64,000 nucleotides of DNA from an uncultured Pelagimonas sp. (lineage in GTDB: Bacteria > Pseudomonadota > Alphaproteobacteria > Rhodobacterales > Rhodobacteraceae), in NCBI GenBank assembly GCA_947497905.1, contig CANMIH010000014.1:1-64000 (forward strand), in the 5' to 3' direction. Under the pieces are notes generated by a model. It saw only the letters and a program-made list of their open reading frames with translations. It was not told the DNA's origin and made no database searches. Below, one piece after another: positions 26,267-34,670 of the stretch; within the stretch, counting starts at the first letter, position 1, and each line of letters opens with the position of its first letter. A program made the translations under genes and the position numbers.

Positions 26267-27657
26267 GTGACCCGCATCCAGGTTGTCATGCCGGACGCCG
26301 CATGGCTGAGCATGTGGCAATGGAACAACCATTTGCCGGGATTGTCTGCCGTAAAGGCGATCTCCCGAGACTCGTTGCCAGCCAACAGGATCGTGTCCCG
26401 CATCGGCCCGAACGCGCCGTCAGAATGCAGCTCGCGGAAATGCATTCCGTGCAGGTGCATCGCATGTGGGAACACGGTTTGGTTCTCGATCTTCAGGCGC
26501 ACCGGCTCGTTCAGGGATAGATCGGCCAATGGCGTGTCGGTCATTTCGGCGACATCATTCAGGGCCCAGAACTTGCCCGCTTGGGCAAGCTGACGGAATC
26601 CAAGACGTTCCCCGCCGAGCAGCGCAGACTGCATCCTCCCCATAGCACCGCCGGACATGACCAGCCGCAAATCACGCGCATCGGCAAGGTCCGGGGCGTG
26701 TGCCCCGGGGTTCTGCGGCAACGGCAGCGGCTTGCCTCTTGGTACTGAGCTGGTTGTGCCGTTGACGGGAAAACTCACTAGCGGGATCAGTTGATCGTCA
26801 TCGCCGATTCGCAGCACTTGGGCAGTGCCACCTTCGTCTTCGGTCACATCCACAATTAAGTCGACGCGCTGTGCCGGGCCGAGGATCAACTCGCCGTCAA
26901 TTGACTGCGGTTGGCCAATTGGCATTCCATCCACGGCTATCGTCCAGCCACTCAACCCCGAGAGCCTCAGCGGGAAAATTCGCGCGCTTGCTGCGTTGAT
27001 GATCCGCAAGCGAATGCGTTCATTGCGCTTTGCGGGCAAGGTCAGATCATAGCGCCCATTGGTCGTGATAAAGTTGCCGATGCGTCCACCGTGGCTCATC
27101 ATCATCGGCTGTTCGAAATTGTCGAACAGCTGGCCGCTCTCAGGGTCGAGCAACCAGTCCTCCAGAACGATGACTTCCTCGCGGTCGATGTCTGGCCTGT
27201 CGGCCTCTTCGACGATCAAGGCACCGCGCAAACCACGCGCGACCTGCTCGTATGAGCGATTATGCGCGTGGTACCAATAGGTGCCAGCGTCCGGTACGAC
27301 GAAGTCGTAGTCAAAGGTTTTACCCGGTGCAACGGCCTCTTGGGTCAGTCCTGAAACGCCATCCATCGCGTTATCGATCCGGATTCCGTGCCAGTGAACC
27401 GAACTGGGATCGGGTACCTCGTTGCGGAACCTACGACGCACCCGGTCGCCTTGTGCAACCCGGATTTCCGGGGCCGGAACAAGGCCGTCATAGCCCCAGA
27501 TCTCTGTTTCCGGGTAGGTGTCCGGAAGAAGCTGATGACGCGCAACCTTGGCAACCACGTCCTCGAACCGGGTTGCGGGATAAGCCGACCGTGGGATGGC
27601 CGCCGCGCAGGCCGCCAGTGTTGCATGGCGCAAGAAATCCCGACGTGTTTGTTTCAT
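26263..27657 (-). CDS. Multicopper oxidase 2, Tat-exported
   Basis: Predicted 464-residue periplasmic oxidase with a Tat signal (KQTRRDFLRHA). Copper motifs: HWHG (about residue 93), WYHAHNRSYEQ (about 133), HAMHLHGMHF (about 396) and FHCHMLSHAASGM (about 443-455). The set is complete, so it should be active. It shares layout with oxidase 1 but clear sequence differences indicate separate origin rather than tandem duplication. It is surrounded by cytochrome c genes (upstream diheme, downstream monoheme), which suggests oxidase-cytochrome electron transfer. Confidence 0.9.
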   Translation of the reverse strand: MKQTRRDFLRHATLAACAAAIPRSAYPATRFEDVVAKVARHQLLPDTYPETEIWGYDGLVPAPEIRVAQGDRVRRRFRNEVPDPSSVHWHGIRIDNAMDGVSGLTQEAVAPGKTFDYDFVVPDAGTYWYHAHNRSYEQVARGLRGALIVEEADRPDIDREEVIVLEDWLLDPESGQLFDNFEQPMMMSHGGRIGNFITTNGRYDLTLPAKRNERIRLRIINAASARIFPLRLSGLSGWTIAVDGMPIGQPQSIDGELILGPAQRVDLIVDVTEDEGGTAQVLRIGDDDQLIPLVSFPVNGTTSSVPRGKPLPLPQNPGAHAPDLADARDLRLVMSGGAMGRMQSALLGGERLGFRQLAQAGKFWALNDVAEMTDTPLADLSLNEPVRLKIENQTVFPHAMHLHGMHFRELHSDGAFGPMRDTILLAGNESREIAFTADNPGKWLFHCHMLSHAASGMTTWMRVT

Positions 27658-27700
27658 TTCGATCCTCGAGAAAGCGGGGGCTTGTTGCCCTCGCGTGATG

Positions 27701-28618
27701 TTAGTTCGACGCGGTATTCTCCGCCTCGACCGTGTCCTTGTTCAGCAGGAAAAGTGCCATCGCTTCGCGATCGGCAGGTGTCAGAAACCGAGTTCCCTCG
27801 CGAACCACTTCCGCCATGCTGCCGCCGAAAGCATCGCCCGAAGGGGTGATGCCGGTCTGGAGCGCATAAGCGAGGTTTGAAACCGTCCAGTCATTTTTGG
27901 CCAGGTCTTTTGGCCGTATCGCAGGTGCCTTGCTGCCACCGGGAAGCTGGGCGTTGCCTGCAAACCTTGCGCTCAGGTCTCGTCCCCCGGCAAAGTTGCG
28001 GGATGTATGACACGCGGCACAATGCGCGGCACCATTCACCAGCTCCTTGCCACGGTTCCAGGCGTTGCTTCTACTCTCGTCCGGCTCTGTATCCGGATCG
28101 TAGAAGAACGCCGCTCGCCAAAGCTTCAGCCCCCATCGTTGGTCGAATGGGAAGCCGACATCGTTTTCTGGTGCAGGCTTGTCCACGGGCGGCACGGTTT
28201 GAAACGCCGCCCAGAGGTCAGCGATATCCTGGTCAGAAAAATCCGCATAGAACGTATATGGGAAAGATGGATAGTAGGGCGTTCCATCGGGGCCGATCCC
28301 CTGCCGCACGGCTTTTGCGAACTGTTCTGCCGTCCATTCGCCCATGCCATGTTCGGGGTCGGTCGTCAGGTTGGGCGGATAGAACGTTCCGAACGGGGTT
28401 TCGAGCGGCGCCCCTCCGGCAAGTGGTGCGCCGCCCGCTTCAAAATTGGTATGACAGGCAATGCACCCACTGGCGCGCGCCAAATATGCGCCCCGGTCGA
28501 CATTGCCCTCTGTTGCAATCGGAGTCACTGCACTGCCGACAGGCCATGCAATCACAGCGCCGAGGCCGGCCGCGCCAAGCACGGCGACCCCGCTGACGAG
28601 TGTCAAAAACCGGCGCAT
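27701..28618 (-). CDS. Diheme cytochrome c
   Basis: Predicted 305-residue protein with an N-terminal signal/anchor helix (residues 4-27) and two cytochrome c domains: CIACH at about residues 52-56 and CAACH at about 199-203. The WTAEQFAKAVRQG and WTVSNLAYALQTG segments are typical of diheme subunits that accept electrons from membrane or periplasmic dehydrogenases. It is encoded 2 bp after the cytochrome c-prime gene and 43 bp before multicopper oxidase 2. Confidence 0.88.
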   Translation of the reverse strand: MRRFLTLVSGVAVLGAAGLGAVIAWPVGSAVTPIATEGNVDRGAYLARASGCIACHTNFEAGGAPLAGGAPLETPFGTFYPPNLTTDPEHGMGEWTAEQFAKAVRQGIGPDGTPYYPSFPYTFYADFSDQDIADLWAAFQTVPPVDKPAPENDVGFPFDQRWGLKLWRAAFFYDPDTEPDESRSNAWNRGKELVNGAAHCAACHTSRNFAGGRDLSARFAGNAQLPGGSKAPAIRPKDLAKNDWTVSNLAYALQTGITPSGDAFGGSMAEVVREGTRFLTPADREAMALFLLNKDTVEAENTASN

Positions 28619-28620
28619 GG

Positions 28621-29196
28621 TTAGTCTTCTTCCGCCCGGAAGCGTTCATGGCATGCGGAACAGACCTGGGTCGTCATCGCGAATGCCGCGGCGGCGGGCA
28701 TTTCGGCAATGGCGGCAGCATCCATCATGCCGCCCCCGCCCATCATGGTTGTATCGCTTCCCATCATGGACCCACCGCCCATCATCGAGGCGCCATCCGT
28801 GGAGGTATTGCCGCCCATGCCGCCTAACCCATTGTCGGCTGCGCGTTCCAGGCCCTCAGAGTATTCCTCCAGCTGACTTGCCAATGTTGCGAAGCGGTCC
28901 CAATCGGTCCACACCTCGTCTTTGGCTTCCGAGGGCATGCCCCCCGTGCCCTCCGGGAACAGCTTTGTCATGCTCTCGCCGGCGTGCTGCTGGAACAGGC
29001 GCGCTGCATCGCCCACTGTTTCTGCGTCATAGGCCGTTTCGCCCCGCATCATCGGGGCAACGGTTTTGATCGCCTTCCCCATAGCAAGCATGGCGTCCAT
29101 TCGTTCTTTTACGATGCCGGTTGCCCCGCCATGCGCAAAAGCCGTGACCGCAGTTCCTGCGATCAATACTGCCGCTGCGATAGTTATCTTTTTCAT
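28621..29196 (-). CDS. Cytochrome c-prime-like protein with Met-rich insert
   Basis: Predicted 191-residue secreted class II cytochrome: signal peptide (residues 1-21), four-helix bundle and C-terminal heme motif CSACHERF (about residues 181-188). Between helices 3 and 4 there is an unusual insert of about 35 residues with repeated MMGG/MMGS units, about nine Met, like the Cu(I)-binding Met-rich loops of CueO or CopA. Cytochromes c-prime normally bind NO or CO; the insert points to copper binding. Third gene of the operon from 30616. Confidence 0.82.
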   Translation of the reverse strand: MKKITIAAAVLIAGTAVTAFAHGGATGIVKERMDAMLAMGKAIKTVAPMMRGETAYDAETVGDAARLFQQHAGESMTKLFPEGTGGMPSEAKDEVWTDWDRFATLASQLEEYSEGLERAADNGLGGMGGNTSTDGASMMGGGSMMGSDTTMMGGGGMMDAAAIAEMPAAAAFAMTTQVCSACHERFRAEED

Positions 29197-29239
29197 GTCT
29201 TCGATCCTTTAATGAGTCTGCTTTTCGAGCGATGTGAAA

Positions 29240-29569
29240 TCAGACCCACCGTCGGGGCGGTGGAGGATCGCTGGTGGGGCGCAATTCGGAATTTTGAGTC
29301 GCGCCGTCTTGCATGACAGCCTTCAGAAAGTGAGGCTCGTAAACCACGTTTGTCTGGAGCAACACCGCTGCCGTGACAGAACAATCGAGTCCCGGATGAC
29401 AGTGGCCAGAGGCCTGGTTCGTCGATAATTCTACATCTTCGTGGGATTGAATTTCTTGCGCCGAGGACGCTTCATCGTGATGTGTTGGCGCCTCAGGCAC
29501 TCCGAGAACCACCAGGAAAACGCCGAAAATCATCGACAGTATCAATCGGCTTGTCTTCGACCAACGCAT
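29240..29569 (-). CDS. Small secreted Cys/His protein
   Basis: Predicted 109-residue protein with an N-terminal signal/anchor helix (residues 8-24) and a mature part with scattered His, one close Cys pair (SGHCHPGLDCS, about residues 57-65) and a Pro-rich end. ATG overlaps the TGA of the upstream cytochrome gene (TGATG). I do not recognise the family; its position among cytochrome and oxidase genes and the CHPGLDC motif fit a periplasmic copper-binding protein. Confidence 0.6.
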   Translation of the reverse strand: MRWSKTSRLILSMIFGVFLVVLGVPEAPTHHDEASSAQEIQSHEDVELSTNQASGHCHPGLDCSVTAAVLLQTNVVYEPHFLKAVMQDGATQNSELRPTSDPPPPRRWV

Positions 29570-30027
29570 CAGTCGATCCCGTTGGCCCGCTGAAGTTCGC
29601 GGACATAGGCGACAACCATCTTGACGTCTCCCTGAGTCAGTCCTTCGATCCTTGGCATATTACCGAATTTCCAGTGATGCGCACGCACGCCATTTTGAGC
29701 GGCCAGAACAAAGGCCATGTCTGAATGGTGGCTTGGTTCGTAGATCTTATGCACAAGAGGCGGGGCAATCCCGTTTTGTCCCGCTGCGTTTGCTCCATGG
29801 CACTCGGAACACTTAGCCTCAAAAATGGTTTTCCCAATCGTGGCTTGCTCTGAGAATTCTGCCGGCAATTGGACCTGAGCGATTGGGTCGCCTGCTTCTA
29901 TCCGACTTGTGTCAGGAGGCGTCATGGAATGACCCATCGCTGTATCTTCCGCAGAAATGAATTGCCAAGTGGCAACTCCCCCGCCAGCTATCACTACGGC
30001 TGCGATAAGTGCGGTCAATTTATCCAT
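29569..30027 (-). CDS. Monoheme cytochrome c
   Basis: Predicted 152-residue cytochrome with an N-terminal helix (residues 5-22), heme motif CSECH (about residues 75-79) and a Met ligand candidate in FGNMPRIEG. A His/Met-containing linker (GHSMTPPD) precedes the domain. It is the second gene of the operon, 28 bp after the L,D-transpeptidase stop. Confidence 0.85.
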   Translation of the reverse strand: MDKLTALIAAVVIAGGGVATWQFISAEDTAMGHSMTPPDTSRIEAGDPIAQVQLPAEFSEQATIGKTIFEAKCSECHGANAAGQNGIAPPLVHKIYEPSHHSDMAFVLAAQNGVRAHHWKFGNMPRIEGLTQGDVKMVVAYVRELQRANGID

Positions 30028-30055
30028 ACTTGTGTCTTCCGTCTTGCCCGTTGTG

Positions 30056-30616
30056 TCAGATAAGTTTGACCTGAGTGCCGACAGGCACGCGCTCATAGAT
30101 CTCCTCGATTTGTTTGTTGAACAAGCCGATGCAACCATTCGACGATCGGCGGCCTATCTTCCGAGTATCTTGTGTCCCGTGAATACGGTAATATTGCCAG
30201 GAAAGATAAAGTGCACGGGTGCCCAACGGGTTGGCTGGATCCCCTCCTTCAATACGCAACGGCCATTCCGGATTGCGTTCCCGCATGGAGGGCGTCGGCG
30301 CCCAACTGGGGTTTTTGCGCTTTTCCACCACTTCCGTGTAACCGCGTTTGGTGAGTTCGTCAGTCAGCGGAACGGAAGTTGGATAAATCCGCATTTCGCC
30401 ATCAGACGTCCAATGCTGAAGCGCCATCGTCACGGTATCTGAGATGATGATCCCCTTGCCGAGCGTGTCGAAATGGTCTTGCCACTCATGAGTACGGAAC
30501 GAAGATATGTTACGGCGAGTAATCTCGGCTTGAACCACGCTGGGCGCGGCCAAAGCGACGGCCGCAAATCCCAATAGGCCTCGCCGATTGATCTTGTTTT
30601 CTCGCAAGGTCGTCAT
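30056..30616 (-). CDS. L,D-transpeptidase (YkuD), Tat-exported, copy 3
   Basis: Predicted 186-residue periplasmic enzyme with a Tat signal (NKINRRGLLGF, ending VQA). The catalytic motifs are RIHGTQDT and SNGCIGL; the residue after CxI is Gly where copies 1 and 2 have Arg, a known but less common variant. It opens the seven-gene leftward operon that ends with scsC. Together with copies 1 and 2 it makes three YkuD genes within 14 kb, each beside redox-thiol or multicopper-oxidase genes. Confidence 0.88.
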   Translation of the reverse strand: MTTLRENKINRRGLLGFAAVALAAPSVVQAEITRRNISSFRTHEWQDHFDTLGKGIIISDTVTMALQHWTSDGEMRIYPTSVPLTDELTKRGYTEVVEKRKNPSWAPTPSMRERNPEWPLRIEGGDPANPLGTRALYLSWQYYRIHGTQDTRKIGRRSSNGCIGLFNKQIEEIYERVPVGTQVKLI

Positions 30617-30697
30617 GACACACTCCTGCCTTCGATTTTGTTACATCCCTTTTTACGGGAAGACCGGCATCAAACAACCTGACAAGGCCGCGAGAAG

Positions 30698-30745
30698 TGT
30701 ATCCATTTGTATCCTTGACCTTACTCTACTGTAGGGTCGTAGATG
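30698..30745 (+). promoter_or_regulatory. Dual promoter: tandem response-regulator repeats plus MerR-type spacer
   Basis: TGTATCC-N3-TGTATCC (30698-30714) directly abuts -35 TTGACC (30715-30720). A 19-bp spacer with the near-perfect dyad CTAC-T-GTAG follows, then -10 TAGATG (30740-30745). The spacer resembles CadR/PbrR-type operators more than CueR ones. It fires towards 30774 and lies in the intergenic region of the divergent LDT3 operon. Confidence 0.6.
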
Positions 30746-30773
30746 ACACTTAAAATGGTGAAAAGAGGGTATC

Positions 30774-31076
30774 ATGGACCACCAAAACCACAGAAAAAAG
30801 CCGATCGTGGACAGGCTTATGCATTACGGAATGATGGCGTGTTGCGTCGTCATGCTGCTGCCCGTTGCGGGGTTTTTTCTTGCCGGCGGCACATTAGCGG
30901 GCATGTGGGGAAATGCAGCGGCTTTCGCCCCGCTCCTGCTGTGCGTGGGGGCGCATCTCGTGATGCACAAATTCATGGGAAAATCGTGCCATGCCGATAA
31001 GGCAAACGATACTATCGAGGAAACACCCGAGCCCATGACTTCCGCGATTCAAGTCGTTGTCCGCGACAGGCAGTAA
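30774..31076 (+). CDS. Small membrane protein with His/Cys ends
   Basis: Predicted 100-residue protein with two hydrophobic helices (residues 18-37 and 44-62), MDHQNH at the N-terminus, MACCVVML in helix 1 and MHKFMGKSCHAD after helix 2. His, Met and Cys at the membrane borders fit metal contact. Similar small two-helix proteins (DUF2933-like) occur in copper and heavy-metal clusters. It is directly controlled by the composite promoter at 30698-30745. Confidence 0.7.
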   Translation: MDHQNHRKKPIVDRLMHYGMMACCVVMLLPVAGFFLAGGTLAGMWGNAAAFAPLLLCVGAHLVMHKFMGKSCHADKANDTIEETPEPMTSAIQVVVRDRQ

Positions 31077-31302
31077 TGTGCGCGGGAAGGCACGGGTATT
31101 CGTATTGCTGTTGATGGTTACGTTACTTGGAGGTTGCGCGGTAAGCCTTGCAGACTGCCTAGATCTCAAGGCTATCGTTTCCACGAAGCAAGCGTCAAAC
31201 CCTCTGCCGGGTGGGTGTCGAACCGTTTCATCTTCTGCGAATGGCGTTGCGCGAGTTGTCTGTGCGGATGGTCGTCAGGGTTTTGCCGTAGGTGGCCTTT
31301 GA
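31057..31302 (+). CDS. Small lipoprotein-like protein
   Basis: Predicted protein of 74-81 residues with a signal peptide and lipobox LLGGC; the mature part is about 55 residues with four Cys. The start is uncertain: ATG at 31057 overlaps the preceding gene by 20 bp, while GTG at 31078 follows its TAA by one base and gives a normal-length signal peptide. No family recognised. Likely co-transcribed with the 30774 gene. Confidence 0.5.
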   Translation: MSATGSNVRGKARVFVLLLMVTLLGGCAVSLADCLDLKAIVSTKQASNPLPGGCRTVSSSANGVARVVCADGRQGFAVGGL

Positions 31303-31339
31303 TACAATGTCCGGCGTTTCAGCGCATACTGCGTGAAAA

Positions 31340-33490
31340 TTGAAGGAAGGATACGGGTTCTTGATAGATGGCCTTCTGATCCTGCGTCGGATTTTCCTGA
31401 TTTCCATCGTGCTTCTGTCCCTTGTCTCTGGAAGCGTCTCGGCAGCAACCTCTGCTGAATACCAGAGCGCGCCGCTCACCGCGCATCTCACTAGTGCTCA
31501 GCACGGGGTTCCCGAGAACACACAGACTCTGTCAGCCGGGCTTCATCTTCAACTGAACGAAAACTGGAAGACCTATTGGCGGTCGCCGGGAGAGGTGGGA
31601 ATACCGCCTTCGGTCGAATGGAGCGGTTCCGAAAACGTTGCAGATGTCGAATTCATGTGGCCCGCCCCGACACGCTTCACCGCCTTCGGCATCGAAAATT
31701 TTGGTTATGCGGGTGAAGTCGTCTTTCCGCTGCGCGTGACGCTCGAAGATCCCGGCGCACCTGTGACTCTTTCCGCGCAGGTCAAACTGCTGGTGTGCTC
31801 CAATGTCTGTGTCCCGGAAGAGTTTGACCTGTCACTTCACCTCGGACGGGGCAATGTTATCGACAGCACTTCGGCTGGGCTGATCGGTACGTTTTCCGAG
31901 CGCGTCCCCGAAGGAGCCGAGACGAGCGGCGTCAGCGAGGCAAATGCCTTTATCGACGAAGACCTCACGGAGTTGACCGTCAGCCTTCGCGTCGATGAAC
32001 CATTCCAGTCGCCGGATGTGTTTCCTGAACTGGGTATGGGTGTTGCGCTTGGCAAACCCGATATCCGTTTGGGAGAAGAGGATCGTTTGCTTTGGGCGCG
32101 CTTGCCGATCCTCTCGTCGAATACGGATGTGACGGTGGCGCCGTCGATTACCGTCACCGACGGCGAGAACCGGGCCTTCACGATCATCGCGGATCGCGTG
32201 GCGCAAGGCATCGCACCGCCCTTTGAACTGGCCGCCACGACACCGGACATGTTGGAACTGATCTGGATTGCCGCGATCGCGCTGCTGGGCGGATTGATTC
32301 TGAATGTGATGCCCTGTGTGCTGCCGGTGCTGTCCATCAAGGTGTCGTCCGTGCTCAAACACACCGATCACGACACAACCCGTGTCCGGTTCGGCTTCGT
32401 CGCAGCCGCCGCTGGCATCATGATGTTCATGTGGGGTCTGGCGCTCGTCCTCTGGGCGCTCCAGACGGCAGGGCTCAGTGTCGGGTGGGGTCTGCAGTTT
32501 CAAAGCCCGCTGTTTCTTGCGGTGATGATCGCTGTTCTGCTCGTCTTTTCGGCAAATCTGTTCGGAGCGTTCGAGTTCGCCCTTCCACACGGCATTCAAA
32601 CGCGGCTTGCAGGGGCCGGTGGACGCAACGGGTATTCCGCCGACTTTTTCACTGGCATGTTCGGTGCCGTCATGGCGACGCCTTGTTCGGCACCGTTCCT
32701 CGGCACCGCTGTGGCCTTTGCTTTGGCCGGGCGTGGCTTGGACATCCTCATAGTCTTTTCGAGCCTCGGGTTCGGCCTCGCCCTGCCCTATCTCGTCATC
32801 GCCGCGTTCCCGCGTCTGGTCGCATTCATGCCTAAGCCTGGTCGATGGATGCTGATCATCAAAAGCGTCATGGGGGTCTTGTTGCTTGCAACCGCCGTGT
32901 GGCTGTTCTGGGTGCTCGACGGTGTCGCCGGGCTTGTGTCTGTCATCGCGGTCGCGGCGTTGTCCGGTCTCGCCGTTCTGATACTATCTCTCCCGAATGT
33001 GCAGTCCCAGTTCAGGTGGTCTATTGCCATAGCCAGCCTTGTCCTGGCCATTGCCGCAGGTCCTCTCTTGCAGCAATCAGCACCTGCGCGTTCGACGCCG
33101 CAGTTGGCAATGGCTTGGATCGCATTTGATCGTTCGGACATAGCGAAACGCGTGTCCGCAGGAGAGGTCGTTTTTGTCGATGTGACCGCTGACTGGTGCC
33201 TGACTTGCAAAGCGAACAAGACACTTGTCATCGACCGGGAGCCAGTCCGGAGCGCGCTTGAAACGCCTGGAGTCACGGCGATGCAGGCAGATTGGACACG
33301 CCCGGACACGCGCATTTCCCGCTACCTTGAGAGTTTCGGCAGATACGGCATCCCCTTCAATGCCGTCTACGGACCATCGGCACCGAACGGCATTGTGCTG
33401 TCCGAATTGCTAACAACCGAAGACGTGATGGACGCCTTGGCGCAAGCCAGCGGTCGGGATGTTTCCGCAAAGGTTGCCGGACAGGAGTGA
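31340..33490 (+). CDS. scsB: ScsB/DsbD-like thiol:disulfide interchange protein
   Basis: Predicted 716-residue inner-membrane reductase. After a signal sequence (about residues 16-36) comes a large periplasmic N-terminal domain with the CSNVC pair (Cys153, Cys157), then about eight helices with the two conserved membrane Cys (VMPCVLP and ATPCSAPF), and a C-terminal thioredoxin domain with DWCLTCK (about residues 615-621). Electrons pass from thioredoxin to periplasmic partners. The longer N-terminal domain is typical of ScsB, the partner of ScsC (25051), both named for suppression of copper sensitivity. Confidence 0.88.
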   Translation: MKEGYGFLIDGLLILRRIFLISIVLLSLVSGSVSAATSAEYQSAPLTAHLTSAQHGVPENTQTLSAGLHLQLNENWKTYWRSPGEVGIPPSVEWSGSENVADVEFMWPAPTRFTAFGIENFGYAGEVVFPLRVTLEDPGAPVTLSAQVKLLVCSNVCVPEEFDLSLHLGRGNVIDSTSAGLIGTFSERVPEGAETSGVSEANAFIDEDLTELTVSLRVDEPFQSPDVFPELGMGVALGKPDIRLGEEDRLLWARLPILSSNTDVTVAPSITVTDGENRAFTIIADRVAQGIAPPFELAATTPDMLELIWIAAIALLGGLILNVMPCVLPVLSIKVSSVLKHTDHDTTRVRFGFVAAAAGIMMFMWGLALVLWALQTAGLSVGWGLQFQSPLFLAVMIAVLLVFSANLFGAFEFALPHGIQTRLAGAGGRNGYSADFFTGMFGAVMATPCSAPFLGTAVAFALAGRGLDILIVFSSLGFGLALPYLVIAAFPRLVAFMPKPGRWMLIIKSVMGVLLLATAVWLFWVLDGVAGLVSVIAVAALSGLAVLILSLPNVQSQFRWSIAIASLVLAIAAGPLLQQSAPARSTPQLAMAWIAFDRSDIAKRVSAGEVVFVDVTADWCLTCKANKTLVIDREPVRSALETPGVTAMQADWTRPDTRISRYLESFGRYGIPFNAVYGPSAPNGIVLSELLTTEDVMDALAQASGRDVSAKVAGQE

Positions 33491-33518
33491 CCTGCCCGGG
33501 CGGGACACCGACCAGCAG

Positions 33519-34670
33519 TCAGCCGCCGAGCCGCTCAAGCGCGGCACGGACCGCCGCACGCCGAGGATCACTGGCGGGCTGCTGCTCCAACAGCGCTTCA
33601 GCCTTGCGGTAGGCCTCAACGGCGCGATCGGGCTCCTCAAGGACCGTATAGGCGTTTGCCAGCCGCATCCAACCATCCAGATCGTCCGGTTCATCCTCAA
33701 GACGCTCGGCCAGCCGCGAGACCATCGATCGGATGAACTCCGCGCGGTCCGCGTCATTCATCTCCGACGCCGTCGCAACATCTGCCGCACTCGGGCCGGG
33801 TGGGGATGTCGGCCCGCTGGGTAGATTGACGACCGGGAGGTCAGCTGCCGCTGCAATCCGGTTGATCTGCAAAACGTATGTTTCCATCCAGGGCACGAAC
33901 GTCTTTTCCTGGTTCAGCCGGGAAACGAGCAGATCGTAGGCCTTACGCGTCTCTTCTTTTTGAAGATGGTAGAGAGACTCGAAATAGGTTGCCGCAGGAT
34001 TGGATGGGTCAAGTTCCAAAGCGCGATCAATGGCCAATTTCGCCCGTGGAATAACAACGCCATCATTGGCAACCGCGACAGCCTCCGCCAGCATGGAGAA
34101 TGTCGCGGAGGTGGCATCCTCCCGTTTGGCGACAACTTCGAATGCTTCGACAGCATCAACTGTTCTGCCCATGCGCTGATAGGTCTGGCCCAACAGCATC
34201 CACCCTTCGCTGGGGCCGCCGGTCGGATCGGATATAAGCCTTTCGCGAAGTTGTATTGCCAGCGCCGTCACTTCATCAGTCTGTGCGCGCTCCTCTGCAC
34301 GGGCAGCGAAGGCCATTGAAGGCACCTCCGGCGATCCCATTGTCAGATAGTAGCCCGCGGCAATAACCGGCGCGAGGACCGCCGCGACAACAAGAGTGCC
34401 TCTGCCACCACTACGGGACGATCCGGCTTTTGCTTCCAAATTGCGGGTCGTCGCGAGGATCCGTTTCTTGATCTCGAGTCTGGCTGCTTGAGCTTCTTGT
34501 TCAGAAATCAAACCGCGGTCCATGTCTCGTTCGATTTCCTGCATCTGATCGGCGAGGATGGCCGGTACCGCATCTCCTCTGGTGAGAGTGTTCGATTTGG
34601 ACAGCAGCAGCGGGTAGAGGACTATTCCGATCGCGACCAGCGTCAGAAGACCGAAAATACCCCAGATCAT
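33519..34670 (-). CDS. ccmI: Cytochrome c biogenesis protein CcmI
   Basis: Predicted 383-residue protein with two N-terminal helices (residues 2-22 and about 95-115) flanking a cytoplasmic zipper-like loop, then a periplasmic TPR domain (about residues 150-383) that holds apocytochrome c C-termini for heme ligation. ATG overlaps the end of ccmH. Last gene of the ccmFGHI set. Confidence 0.88.
   Translation of the reverse strand: MIWGIFGLLTLVAIGIVLYPLLLSKSNTLTRGDAVPAILADQMQEIERDMDRGLISEQEAQAARLEIKKRILATTRNLEAKAGSSRSGGRGTLVVAAVLAPVIAAGYYLTMGSPEVPSMAFAARAEERAQTDEVTALAIQLRERLISDPTGGPSEGWMLLGQTYQRMGRTVDAVEAFEVVAKREDATSATFSMLAEAVAVANDGVVIPRAKLAIDRALELDPSNPAATYFESLYHLQKEETRKAYDLLVSRLNQEKTFVPWMETYVLQINRIAAAADLPVVNLPSGPTSPPGPSAADVATASEMNDADRAEFIRSMVSRLAERLEDEPDDLDGWMRLANAYTVLEEPDRAVEAYRKAEALLEQQPASDPRRAAVRAALERLGG

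Noticed and set aside
30617-30660. Search for a leftward tandem heptamer pair driving the LDT3 operon
   Set aside because: Only one half site (TGTAACA on the minus strand near 30645) is present; the second heptamer at the 10-bp position is missing.
31832-32599. 255-codon minus-strand frame within the scsB gene
   Set aside because: Shadow of the scsB coding sequence; no domain or start signal.
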